DNA of 45,776 bases from Robiginitomaculum sp. (lineage in GTDB: Bacteria > Pseudomonadota > Alphaproteobacteria > Caulobacterales > Maricaulaceae), in contig NVXK01000010.1 in the NCBI GenBank assembly GCA_002733905.1, positions 66,171 to 111,946 on the forward strand. The letters run 5' to 3'. The notes beneath the pieces were generated by a model that saw only the letters and a list, made by a program, of their open reading frames with translations, ran no database searches and was not told the origin of the DNA. This document shows, piece by piece, positions 1 through 9,400 of the stretch (positions are counted from its first letter, which is position 1; every line of letters begins with the position of its first letter). Position numbers and translations under genes: made by a program.

Positions 1-170
1 GGGAAAGCGCCTTCTGGATCTGCGCCAGACAATGTGAAAGCATCTGTGTGGCAAATGCCTGTTGCCATGATCTCGACAAGAACTTCGCCGGGCTGTGGGC
101 CTTCTACGTCGATTTCTTCAATGACGAGTGGTTCTCCAGCTTTAAAAGCGATTGCGGCGCGTGATTTCAT
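1..170 (-). CDS. frmA: Class III alcohol dehydrogenase / S-(hydroxymethyl)glutathione dehydrogenase, N-terminal part
   Basis: The minus-strand frame starts at an ATG (complement of 168-170) and runs off the left window edge, giving 56 residues. It begins [15 protein letters not shown] and contains [20 protein letters not shown], the typical start of zinc-dependent class III alcohol dehydrogenases. The Cys-His-Thr-Asp of GICHTD carries the catalytic zinc cysteine. The family oxidises S-(hydroxymethyl)glutathione from formaldehyde and works in the cytoplasm. It is transcribed away from a LysR regulator that starts 105 bases away. The substrate class is inferred from the N-terminus only, so another zinc alcohol dehydrogenase is possible. 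Confidence 0.85.
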   Translation of the reverse strand, partial: MKSRAAIAFKAGEPLVIEEIDVEGPQPGEVLVEIMATGICHTDAFTLSGADPEGAF

Positions 171-275
171 AATATGGTTCCTGTAATAATACTTAGATTT
201 ATTTATAATTATATTGAATATTATTTGGTTACAATTTATTTGTCTACTCACACAGTGTTTTTATATGGAAACAAT

Positions 276-1163
276 ATGCTTATCCTTGAGGGTATAGAAG
301 AATTTGTCAAAGTGGTCGAGAAAGGTTCATTTTCCGCCGCCGCGAAATCTATGGGATTGTCAAAATCCCATATGTCCAAACATGTCAAAAAATTGGAAAC
401 CCGTCTGGGGGTAAGCCTTATCCACCGCACAACACGTACACTAAACTTGACCAATCAAGGGCAAGAGTTTTTCTTGAAATGCCAGACCATCTTGCAAGAG
501 TTCGAAGAAGCACGCGCGTCATTGGTCAATGAGACCACTGATCCACGCGGGCATATCCGCCTGACCGTAGCAGGCGCATTCGGCGAAGACTTCCTAAGCC
601 CGATCATCGCTGCGTTTTTACAAGATTACCCTGATGTCAGTATCGATATCACATTCACGAACCGACGCGTCGATTTACACGAAGAGCAATTTGATTTGGC
701 GATACGCTCTGGCAGTGTCGAGAAAAACACATCCCAAGGCGAGAAGCTATTCTCTCATGCGCTGGTTACGGCGGCCAGCCGTGCTTATCTTGAAACCCAC
801 GGCACACCTAGAAATTTCACAGAGCTGAAAGGGCATAATTGCCTGTGTGGCACACTGCCCAATTGGCGGTTTTTGGTGAACGGAAATTTACGTGAGATTG
901 CGGTCAAAGGGAGTTGGCATTCCAATAATGGGCGCGCGTTGGTACACGCGGCGATTTCGGGGCTTGGCATTATACAGGTTCCTGATTTTTATGTTACAGA
1001 TAGCTTGGCTTCGGGCCAGCTCGTTGAAATTTTACCAGAAGACCGCGTTGAGAATAATTGTTTTTGGGCTGTATATCCCAAAAGCCATCATGTTCCGCGC
1101 AAAGTACAAATGCTTGTTGAATATATGCAAGCCAAGCTTTCCACCTATAAAACAACAATATGA
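276..1163 (+). CDS. LysR-family transcriptional regulator
   Basis: This encodes 295 residues starting at the ATG at 276 (MLILEGIEEFVKVVEKGSFS). The frame is open back to 174, but that extension is AT-rich promoter sequence, and 295 residues fits the family. The N-terminal winged helix-turn-helix is clear: SFSAAAKSMGLSKSHMSKHV is the recognition region and is followed by LETRLGVSLIHRTTR. The C-terminal substrate-binding domain follows (GHIRLTVAGAFGEDFLSPII, then LRVD-like beta strands). LysR proteins usually control a divergent neighbour, so the class III alcohol dehydrogenase at 1-170 is the natural target; the inducer cannot be read from sequence. mobA starts only 10 bases after the stop and may be co-transcribed. 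Confidence 0.92.
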   Translation: MLILEGIEEFVKVVEKGSFSAAAKSMGLSKSHMSKHVKKLETRLGVSLIHRTTRTLNLTNQGQEFFLKCQTILQEFEEARASLVNETTDPRGHIRLTVAGAFGEDFLSPIIAAFLQDYPDVSIDITFTNRRVDLHEEQFDLAIRSGSVEKNTSQGEKLFSHALVTAASRAYLETHGTPRNFTELKGHNCLCGTLPNWRFLVNGNLREIAVKGSWHSNNGRALVHAAISGLGIIQVPDFYVTDSLASGQLVEILPEDRVENNCFWAVYPKSHHVPRKVQMLVEYMQAKLSTYKTTI

Positions 1164-1173
1164 ATTTAGGCCA

Positions 1174-1782
1174 ATGACACAGAAAAACGAAACAACTACA
1201 TTGCCTTGCGTCATTTTATGCGGTGGAAATTCGGTGCGTTTTGGCGTAGACAAGGCCGCTGCACTTTTAGGAGGCAAGCCCCTCCTTGCCCATGTGATCG
1301 CACGCATATCAGCCCAGTGCGCCCCCGTGGCTTTAAATGGTGTGGCCAAGGACATTGCCGCGTCATATATATATACGACATTGGACGACATCGCCCCCGA
1401 CATGGGGCCTCTCGCAGGTATATTGGCGGCAATGCGCTGGGCAGACGGTTTAGGGTTTACGCACGTATTTACGGTATCGGTAGACACACCGTTTATTCCT
1501 GATACCTGGGCAGAGGCCTTAATGACAGCGGACAAAACCGCGATTGCTATTCCAATTGTAGACGCCATTCCTCACCGCGTCATTGCCCTTTGGCCTACAC
1601 ATTTACATCGTCTTTTGTTTGATTTCCTTATGACCAAGAAACAGCGCAAAGTTGGAGGTTTTATCGCCCTCAACAAAACGGAGTATATTGCCTTTCAAAA
1701 ACAAGATGGGTTTGACCCGTTTTTTAATGTGAACACGCAAGCAGATATGGACATTGCTGAAAACATTTTAGACAGGATATAG
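1174..1782 (+). CDS. mobA: Molybdenum cofactor guanylyltransferase MobA
   Basis: This encodes 202 residues from the ATG at 1174; the frame is open far upstream through lysR, but MTQKNETTTLPCVILCGGNS gives the normal family start. The nucleotidyltransferase signature LCGGNSVRFGVDKA is at residues 15-28 (consensus LxGGxSxRMGxDKA). DMGPLAGILAAM and SVDTPFIP match the conserved MobA blocks. The enzyme joins GMP from GTP to molybdopterin to make the bis-MGD cofactor of molybdoenzymes in the cytoplasm. No molybdoenzyme lies in this window. The gene begins 10 bases after lysR, probably by read-through. Its stop lies in a 13-base-period duplication (1776-1799). Confidence 0.9.
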   Translation: MTQKNETTTLPCVILCGGNSVRFGVDKAAALLGGKPLLAHVIARISAQCAPVALNGVAKDIAASYIYTTLDDIAPDMGPLAGILAAMRWADGLGFTHVFTVSVDTPFIPDTWAEALMTADKTAIAIPIVDAIPHRVIALWPTHLHRLLFDFLMTKKQRKVGGFIALNKTEYIAFQKQDGFDPFFNVNTQADMDIAENILDRI

Positions 1783-1799
1783 GCACCAGATATAGGCAC
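1776..1799. repeat. Short tandem duplication at the mobA stop
   Basis: The 11-mer GATATAGGCAC occurs at 1776-1786 and again at 1789-1799, a 13-base period. The first copy holds the mobA stop codon TAG. It looks like a small slippage duplication; no function is evident. Confidence 0.7.
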
Positions 1800-1943
1800 G
1801 AGAAAACTAATGATAAAAATGCGAGCGCCCGAGCTATTTTTCTTTTAGTTTTCCACAAAGCTTGCATTTCATGTTCAAAATTTGTTACAAGCCCTGCCCA
1901 CCTCATAACCGCATAGTGGGCATTACAAAAAAAGAGAAACATG

Positions 1944-2216
1944 ATGAGCACTGAAACACTAGATTTATTGATTATGATTATCGGCATTGCAGGCGGTTTA
2001 TTTTTACTCACCCCATATTTCCTCGTTTCCGCAGGGAAATTAAGTGGACAATCCGTGGTGTATCAATTCCTAAACATCCTTGGGAGTTCTCTGCTGTTCA
2101 TCAATACAACATATCACGGCGCCTACCCGACATCCGTTGTTAATATTGTCTGGGCGATTATCGGGATTGTTACATTGGTGACAGCACTGAGAGCAAGAGC
2201 AGGCAAAAATGCATAA
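1944..2216 (+). CDS. Small three-helix membrane protein (CBU_0592-like)
   Basis: This encodes 90 residues from the second of two consecutive ATGs (1941 and 1944); either start is possible, and AAAAAGAGAAAC precedes them as a weak ribosome site. Three hydrophobic segments cover nearly the whole protein: LLIMIIGIAGGLFLLTPYFL, VYQFLNILGSSLLFINTTY and VVNIVWAIIGIVTLVTAL. The pattern, with AYPTSVVN in the second loop, matches the small CBU_0592-type membrane domain, whose function is unknown. The cyclase gene starts inside its last codons (8-base overlap), so the two are translationally coupled and may act together. Confidence 0.75.
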   Translation: MSTETLDLLIMIIGIAGGLFLLTPYFLVSAGKLSGQSVVYQFLNILGSSLLFINTTYHGAYPTSVVNIVWAIIGIVTLVTALRARAGKNA

Positions 2217-2889
2217 ATTCAAACAAGACGGATTTACATTAATAGATGTTAGCCACACGGTTCATGACGGCATGATCACCTATAAAGGCCTGCCTGCGCC
2301 GATTATTTGCGATTATCTTAGCCGCGAAGATTCGAAAAAAAACTACGGCAAAGACGCTAGCTTTCAAATCGGTCAAATCACCATGTCATCAAATACAGGG
2401 ACATATGTTGATGTGCCCTTTCATAGATATGAAAACGGTAAGGATTTATCCGAGATGGCCCTCTCGGCATTTGCAAACCTTGAATGTGTGAAATTCACTA
2501 TCCCTACAGACCAAATAGAAATCACACCTGCTGATTTTAAGAACGTCGATATTCAAGGCAAAGCCGTTTTGATTGAAACGGAGTGGTCACGCCATTGGGC
2601 TACAGATAGCTATTTTGAAAACCATCCTTTTGTCAGTGAATCTGCTGCGCTGTATTTACGAGACAACGGGGCCATATTTGTTGGTATTGATAGCCATAAT
2701 ATAGACGATACACGGGGTAAGAACCGACCCGCGCATACGATCTTACTTGGGGCAGATATTCCTATTTGTGAACATATGACAAATTTAAAATCCTTACCAA
2801 AGGATGGCTTTAAATTCTTCGCCGTACCAGTAAAAGTGAAAGGCATGGGGACATTCCCTGTCAGAGCTTTTGGCATTATCGAAGACTAA
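2209..2889 (+). CDS. Cyclase-family (kynurenine-formamidase-like) hydrolase
   Basis: This encodes 226 residues starting at an ATG that overlaps the previous gene's stop. It has the cyclase-family fold signatures: FTLIDVSHTVHDGMITYKGLP at the N-terminus, the core SSNTGTYVDVPFHRY, and GAIFVGIDSHNIDD plus HTILLGADIPICEHMTNL later. Family members are metal-dependent hydrolases such as arylformamidase or isatin hydrolase. The usual metal motif HxGTHxDxPxH reads NTGTYVDVPFH here, so two usual histidines are Asn and Tyr, while Asp and the last His remain. This may define a subgroup rather than an inactive enzyme. The substrate is unknown; coupling to a membrane protein hints at a membrane-associated step. 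Confidence 0.8.
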   Translation: MHKFKQDGFTLIDVSHTVHDGMITYKGLPAPIICDYLSREDSKKNYGKDASFQIGQITMSSNTGTYVDVPFHRYENGKDLSEMALSAFANLECVKFTIPTDQIEITPADFKNVDIQGKAVLIETEWSRHWATDSYFENHPFVSESAALYLRDNGAIFVGIDSHNIDDTRGKNRPAHTILLGADIPICEHMTNLKSLPKDGFKFFAVPVKVKGMGTFPVRAFGIIED

Positions 2890-2940
2890 ATTTCACCTTC
2901 AACATAGTTTTTTAATATCAGGCTTTCCTTCTTATCATAA

Positions 2941-4746
2941 GTGCATTACCCCATTCATATGCATACGATTTTAAAAAATACATTTGGCTATGACGCGTTT
3001 CGCGCAGGACAAGAAGAACCAATTCAATGTCTTCTTCAGGGGCAGAATGTATTTTGCGTTATGCCGACGGGCGCGGGAAAATCTATTATTTATCAAATAC
3101 CTGCGCTCATGGGCGAAGGTCTAAGCATAGTCATTTCGCCGCTCATCGCCTTAATGCAAGACCAGATTAGCGCCTTGCAAATGTTGGGGGTTAATGCGGC
3201 CACATTGAACTCGACAAATTCAGATGATGAACGCCAAGAGATTTGGGACGGTATCAAAAACGGCGCGGTACGCCTGCTTTATCTCTCGCCAGAGAAACTG
3301 ATGATGGGTAATATGTTGGAGATACTCAAGCATTACCCAATCAAGCTTATTGCCATTGATGAAGCTCATTGTATTTCGCAGTGGGGGCCTTCGTTCAGGC
3401 CTGAATATGAAATGCTCATGGGACTGAAACAGCATTTCCCCAATGTACCAATTGCCGCACTTACCGCCAGTGCTGACGAAGCGACTCGCAATGATATTAT
3501 CGCTAAATTATTTAAAGGGGATGTGAACACATTCATCTCTGGATTTGACCGCCCTAATATTTCTCTCAATGTTGAACCCAAAGCAAATTGGAAACAACAA
3601 CTCATCGATTATGTTCATCAAAAACAAAATCAATCTGGCATCGTCTATTGTCTGTCTCGTAAGAAAACAGAGGCGGCGGCAGCAGCACTAAACCAAGCCG
3701 GGTTTCCCGCCCTCGCCTATCATGCAGGCATGGACAAAGACGTGCGTGCGCGCAACCAAACACGGTTTGTCAAAGAAGATAATTTGATCATGTGCGCGAC
3801 AATTGCCTTTGGTATGGGCATTGATAAACCCGATGTACGTTTTGTTTTCCACACGGATTTGCCCTCGTCTATGGAGACGTATTACCAAGAGTTTGGACGT
3901 GGAGGCCGTGACGGCGATCCTGCCGATGCGTATATGCTCTATGGGCTTGATGATATTCGTATGCGCCGCATGTTTATCGCACAAGGTAGAACGAGCGACG
4001 CGGAGCAAAAGCGCCGCGAATATCAACGGCTCGACACCCTGATTGCCTATTGCGAAACACCCAATTGTCGCCGCCAATCCTTGCTAGCCTATTTTTCAGA
4101 CAGTTGCGAACCCTGCAATAATTGTGATGCCTGTAACAATCCTTCCGAGACACAAGAAGGTACACGTGAAGGGCAGATGGCCTTGTCGGCAATTTTACGT
4201 ACGGGTCAAAAATTTGGGCAAACACATATTATTGACGTGCTTGTTGGTGCCAATACTGCACGTATTCGGCAATTTGCACATGAAGAGCTTCCGACATGGG
4301 GCGTGGGAAAGGCGCATTCGAAACCACAATGGCGCAGTATTATTCGCCAACTTGTTAGCGCAGGCTTCATACATCTTGATACATCCGAGTTTGGCGGCCT
4401 TTCCATGACGGCAAAAGGTAAAGCTCTTTTAAAAGGAGAGAATAATTTCAGCTATCACCCAACACGCCTGAAAGCCAAATCCGAGAATAAATCACGCAAA
4501 CAGCTCTCGCCTGAAACAGATCTTGAGCCGCATCAATTAGACGTTTTCGAACGCCTAAAATCGCTACGCAATACACTTGCGCGACAAAGCAATGTCCCCG
4601 CCTATATTATCTTCAACAATAAAAGCCTGCGGGACATGGTCGAGAAAACACCACAGACCCTTGAGGATTTCGCAGATGTTCACGGTGTCGGGCAAGCGAA
4701 GATCAAAAAATTCGGGGAAATTTTCTTAAAAGAAATAAATACCTAA
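2941..4746 (+). CDS. recQ: ATP-dependent DNA helicase RecQ
   Basis: This encodes 601 residues from a GTG at 2941; an ATG at 2959 (MHTILKNTFGYDAFRAGQ) is an equally good start, and neither has a clear Shine-Dalgarno. Superfamily 2 helicase motifs are in order: motif 0 FGYDAFRAGQ, Walker A MPTGAGKS (41-48), Walker B DEAH (140-143), and GRGGRDG in the second RecA domain. The cysteine cluster of the zinc region (CETPNC to CNNCDAC), a winged-helix region and a C-terminal HRDC domain (LKSLRNTLARQSNVPAYIIF to HGVGQAKIKKFG) complete the standard RecQ plan. It acts in recombinational repair. The aromatic-rich loop is WGPSFRPEY instead of the common WGHDFRPEY. Confidence 0.95.
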   Translation: MHYPIHMHTILKNTFGYDAFRAGQEEPIQCLLQGQNVFCVMPTGAGKSIIYQIPALMGEGLSIVISPLIALMQDQISALQMLGVNAATLNSTNSDDERQEIWDGIKNGAVRLLYLSPEKLMMGNMLEILKHYPIKLIAIDEAHCISQWGPSFRPEYEMLMGLKQHFPNVPIAALTASADEATRNDIIAKLFKGDVNTFISGFDRPNISLNVEPKANWKQQLIDYVHQKQNQSGIVYCLSRKKTEAAAAALNQAGFPALAYHAGMDKDVRARNQTRFVKEDNLIMCATIAFGMGIDKPDVRFVFHTDLPSSMETYYQEFGRGGRDGDPADAYMLYGLDDIRMRRMFIAQGRTSDAEQKRREYQRLDTLIAYCETPNCRRQSLLAYFSDSCEPCNNCDACNNPSETQEGTREGQMALSAILRTGQKFGQTHIIDVLVGANTARIRQFAHEELPTWGVGKAHSKPQWRSIIRQLVSAGFIHLDTSEFGGLSMTAKGKALLKGENNFSYHPTRLKAKSENKSRKQLSPETDLEPHQLDVFERLKSLRNTLARQSNVPAYIIFNNKSLRDMVEKTPQTLEDFADVHGVGQAKIKKFGEIFLKEINT

Positions 4747-4818
4747 TACCCCCAAGCCCTAGATAGTTCGTCCTCTCTCGGCTAGACTAATACAAAATAA
4801 TACAAATGGAGAAATTTT

Positions 4819-6309
4819 ATGCAGCCCCTGTCAAAACGATGCTTACTCGCCCTCTCTGTGAGCGCCCTTTCTCTGAGCGCCCTGTCGCTAAGTGCTTGCC
4901 AAAGTCCAGAAGCAGATACCCATACTCAGAATGCTAATACTCAGAATACCCATACGCATGAAGAAACAATTGCCCCAGCCAAAGCAAAAAATGTAATCTT
5001 GTTTATCGGGGACGGCATGGGGATTTCAACCATCACGGCGGCACGTATTTTTGATGGCCAATCCAAAGGCATGAGCGGCGAAGACAATCTATTGTCGTTT
5101 GAACATTTCCCTAACACTTCCCTTGTCAGAACCTATAATCTTGATTCCCAAGTTGCCGACAGTGCGGGCACAGCAAGTGCCATGAATACGGGGCTAAAAA
5201 CACAAATCGGTAAAATCAGTGTACAACCAAATGCGCTCTTTGCTGGTTGTGGTGATAATAGCGCGACTCCGCCTGTGGCTATTGCCGATATCGCTGAAAA
5301 GGCGGGCATGGCAACAGGTATTGTGTCGACGGCGCGACTCACCCATGCAACCCCTGCCGCCGTTTATGGTCACGCGGCCAGTCGTGGTTGGGAAAGCGAC
5401 GCTGATATGAAAGACATTGGCAAAAGCAATCATTGTCCTGACCTCGCCTCTCAACTTATCTCATATACAGGTGGCGTAGACGGGCTTGAAATTGCACTTG
5501 GGGGCGGACGTCGCGCGTTTATGCCCAAAAGCATGAAAGGTGGGCGTCGCAAAGATGGTAAAAACCTTATTTCCGCGTGGACAGATAAAAGTGACGATCA
5601 TATTTATGTCTCGAACGCGCGCGAGCTACGTGCCCTCGACCCGAAGGGCAAAAAATCCGTACTTGGCTTGTTTCAAAAATCACACATGTCTTATGAAACT
5701 GACCGCGACAATGATCAAGAACCGAGCCTGACTGAGCTTACTCAATTCGCGATTGGAAATCTTGATGCGCGTGGCGGTGGTTATTTTCTCATGGTCGAAG
5801 CAGGTCGGATCGACCATGCCCATCATGGTACAAATGCCTACCGCGCCCTTACCGATACACAAGAGCTTTCACGTGCCGTCGCGGCAGCAGACGCAATGAC
5901 AAATGATGACGACACACTCATTCTTGTCACCGCAGACCATTCACATGTGTTTACAATGGCGGGCTACCCTGCCCTTGGCAATCCTATCCTTGGTCTTGTG
6001 CGCTCTATTGATCGCGAGACAATGAAACCATCGACAGAATATGCCAAAGCGCGAGATGGAAAACCCTATACGACACTTGGTTATCATAATGGCCCAAACA
6101 CACGCACAGACGATGACGATCTCTCAGATAATGTTGTGCAGGGAAAAAACTACCAACAACAAACAGCTGTTGAAATGGGGAGCGAAACACATGGCGGTGA
6201 AGACGTCGCTCTCTTTGCCAAAGGCCCTGGAGCGGACAAAGTCCACGGGTCTATCGACCAAGCCGAAATATTCGGCATTATGGTTGACGCGCTTGGGCTT
6301 GATAAATAA
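4819..6309 (+). CDS. phoA: PhoA-type alkaline phosphatase, predicted lipoprotein
   Basis: This encodes 496 residues; GGAG at 4808-4811 precedes the ATG at a normal distance. The signal peptide ends in a lipobox (SLSAC, Cys27), so it should be a periplasm-facing or surface lipoprotein. The metal site FIGDGMG is at 63-69 and the nucleophile motif VADSAGTAS puts the catalytic serine at 115. VTADHSH near the C-terminus is the third metal-binding block. The family hydrolyses phosphomonoesters with two zincs and a magnesium. The signal region holds an in-frame 15-base repeat (4861-4890, SALSL twice), and a His/Thr/Gln-rich linker precedes the enzyme. It converges on an Oar-like TonB receptor and shares the locus with a PhoD phosphatase. 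Confidence 0.93.
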   Translation: MQPLSKRCLLALSVSALSLSALSLSACQSPEADTHTQNANTQNTHTHEETIAPAKAKNVILFIGDGMGISTITAARIFDGQSKGMSGEDNLLSFEHFPNTSLVRTYNLDSQVADSAGTASAMNTGLKTQIGKISVQPNALFAGCGDNSATPPVAIADIAEKAGMATGIVSTARLTHATPAAVYGHAASRGWESDADMKDIGKSNHCPDLASQLISYTGGVDGLEIALGGGRRAFMPKSMKGGRRKDGKNLISAWTDKSDDHIYVSNARELRALDPKGKKSVLGLFQKSHMSYETDRDNDQEPSLTELTQFAIGNLDARGGGYFLMVEAGRIDHAHHGTNAYRALTDTQELSRAVAAADAMTNDDDTLILVTADHSHVFTMAGYPALGNPILGLVRSIDRETMKPSTEYAKARDGKPYTTLGYHNGPNTRTDDDDLSDNVVQGKNYQQQTAVEMGSETHGGEDVALFAKGPGADKVHGSIDQAEIFGIMVDALGLDK

Positions 6310-6334
6310 AGCCCCCTCAATTAATCAAATATAG

Positions 6335-6364
6335 AAAGCGGAGCATCACAGCTCCGCTTTTTTT
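6335..6364 (+). terminator. Rho-independent terminator of the phosphatase gene
   Basis: A 10-bp stem AAAGCGGAGC (6335-6344) / GCTCCGCTTT (6351-6360) with loop ATCACA is followed by a T run. It lies 25 bases after the phoA stop. Confidence 0.9.
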
Positions 6365-6391
6365 ATGGCATATTCACATATAAGTACGGCA

Positions 6392-6420
6392 ATAAAAAAG
6401 GCGGAGTAGAAACTCCGCCT
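6392..6420 (-). terminator. Rho-independent terminator of the TonB receptor gene
   Basis: The stem AGGCGGAGT (6399-6407) / ACTCCGCCT (6412-6420) has loop AGAA. On the minus strand it is followed by a T run (the A run at 6394-6399). It lies 30 bases beyond the receptor stop and faces the phoA terminator. Confidence 0.85.
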
Positions 6421-6450
6421 TCTTCAATTTCATTTTATATTGTCTACGAA

Positions 6451-9400
6451 TTAAAATTCGTAACGGATACCAATTTTGACTTTGTACAAGCTATCATCAA
6501 TATCAAGGTTGTTAATTGTATCTGGTCTAAACCGGTTATAGCGGTATACACAAGATGCCTGTGTCGTACATTCCGTACGGTATGCATCACCTGATAAAGA
6601 TGTAGCACCATCAACACCGTTTGCAGCTACATCTACAGCCGTTACGATATCAGCACGTACAAGACGATTTGTATCAAAGTTTGAACCACGTGTACGTGTA
6701 CCCCAATCACTATTAAGTAAGTTTGCAACGTTACGAACAGTCAAATAGACTTTCAACTTATTACCTTCTAAGCGCTTTTGACCAAAATCACCGAATGGAA
6801 GCTCTTGTGAATAATTGAAGTTCCACAATTGGTTCCATGCACTTGAACCCGAATTACGGTCAACTATTTTTCCTGTCGCAATACCTTCACGTTGAATGTA
6901 ATCAGCGAAACCTGCTTGATCGAAACCACTTGTGAAAACAACAGCCGAGTCGTTAAACGACCCACCACTCATTGTTGGAATATACAGCAAATCATTGTCA
7001 TAAGGTGAACCAGATGCTGAACGCCCGAACAATGAATTGCTTGAACCTACGTCAAATGTATAGCTATACGGTTCGCCAGAAAAGATATTACCGAAGAGGT
7101 CAAATCTTGATTTTAAACCAGAAACAATTTCTTTCTCATAAGACAAGCTCACACCAAATTTATGCTTTGTATTGAATGGTGCAAGACCAGTTTCAGGATT
7201 ATTACGATCAGCTGTAATTGTCGCACGCAAACTTGAAATACCACGCGTTGATGTACCAGCCGTTACACTTTCAACATCAGCATATGTATAGTCAAAATTG
7301 AAACTGGCACCAGAATCATAATCCTTGCCAAGACCAACAGTAAACACATGACCACGACCACCTTTGGAATTTGTCAGCTGAATCGCATCATTAATATTGA
7401 GGCTATTCAGATCCGCATAAATAGTACGGCCATCAGGTGCAACACCTGTTGTTAAACCAAGTTGTGTCTGTGCGAGATTTTCCCAACGGAAACCATTTTT
7501 GGACTTTGTATATAAATACTGGGCTCTGAATTGATAATCATCGCCTAAGTTTAAACCGCCCCAATTTGCATCAAAACTCTGCTCGAGTTTGAGGCTAGCC
7601 TTCCAGATAGAAGGCGTTTTGAAGTTCGGGTCTATAATATCAATATCTGCTGGAGTTGTTGAATCAGATGCCGCAATTTGATCAAGAAGAACTTGTGGTA
7701 TTATAGTAGGGTTCAAATCTGTAAGGCCACTGCCATAAGCTCTGAAAATTTGCGGTAGATATGCATTTGAAATCCATACTTTTGGATCACTACCAGCAAA
7801 CAAACCAGCACCACCAGTAACTGTCGTACGTGAGAATGGTGTATAACGGAAACCAATACGTGGTAGAATTACATCTACACCATCAAGGTTGTTTTGACTT
7901 GTCCGACCATAAGCCGCTTGGAAATCAGCACGATCAGGCGTTTGATCACCTTGAATGTATGTTTCATAACGCACACCAGCATTCAAGCTTAGATTTGGGT
8001 TAACTTGCAATTCGTCTTGTGCAAATAATGAAAGCTTTTGAAAGCCCCATGCCGCAGCGGCATCGTTAACATCATTAGATTGTGCATTACGATAGCTCAC
8101 ATCACCTGTACGGTTGATAAGATCAGTAAGGCTATCAAATGTAAATTGACCACGCGAGCTTTCAACGAAGAAATTCTCTAGGGCATAGTCGATATACGCA
8201 GCACCCGCTGTGATCGTATGATTATCCATTATATATGTACCACTACCAAAAAGCTGTAGACGGTCATCAGAGAATGAGTTTGCATGACGATAACGATCAC
8301 ACCCAGCCGTGAATGTTGCATCACCAGTGATAAGACCTTCAAGAGGAGTACCAATCAAATCCGCTTGTGTATCGTCTAAACGAATACGAATTTCCCCAAT
8401 ATTTGAGCCCGCATTACAAATTTGACCGAGGTCTTTTTGATAATAGCCAGCACGGAATTCTGTCGAGAAATTCTCAGACCAATCAGAATAAAACTGAGCT
8501 GCATAAGAATTTACGTCAATTGGACGTTGGTAATTAGCACTTGTGTAACGCGCACCAATGCTTTGACCTGTGTCTTTTGAATTACGATAAGAGAAACTTG
8601 CGCGGTGATCGTCATTGATATTCCAATCAATTTTACCTAGAATTTTTCTATTCGTTGTTGGGTTAAGAAGAACTTCTTCACGTAGACCTGGATCGAAACC
8701 AAAAGCAGTTTGAATATATGGTGCAAGTGCCGCGAATGCGCCAAATTCGAAATCTCTCGCAACAAAACCGTTTGGAACAGCCGTTGAATAATCTTCATAA
8801 CTCCCAAAGAAGAATAATTTATCTTTGATGATTGGTCCGCCAATAGTCGCGCCGAAAGTTTCTTCTTTAAAATCTCCAGTCTCAACGTCTCTATCGCCTG
8901 TTTTATCGCCGATATAGCTGCTGCCTGAACGCTCATAGAAGGCTGTACCGTGTAGATCATTTGTACCAGACTTAAGCGTCACGTTCACAAGGCCACCTTG
9001 GAAACCAGAGTTAAGTATTGAATAATCAGAGGCAACAATTGAAACGGACTCCACTGTATCAAGTGAAACGGGTGAACGGTTACCAGAATATGTTGAATTA
9101 CTGAGACCAAAATCGTCTTGTTCAAAAATGCCGTCGATTGCAATCGCATTAAACTTAGGGTTTTGGCCTGCAATGACAAGGTTACCAATTGAACCATCAG
9201 AGTTCGTTAATGGATCACGAAGAAGCGTATCTGTTAAATCACGGTCAACAGAAGGTTGGTTAGCTAGGTCATCAGCATTAAAGGATGAACCTGCGCCGCC
9301 ATTAAGGCTAACATCTGTGATTCTACGTCCAACAACAATAATTTCATCAATTTGACCAAGAGCTTCGAGATCGAAGTTTACATTTACCGGATTACCCGCA

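Noticed and set aside
892-1173. Long N-terminal extension of mobA over lysR
   Set aside because: It overlaps a clear LysR coding frame, and mobA homologues begin near the ATG at 1174.
1032-1568. 178-codon minus-strand ORF opposite mobA
   Set aside because: It is the shadow of the real mobA frame and has no family motif.
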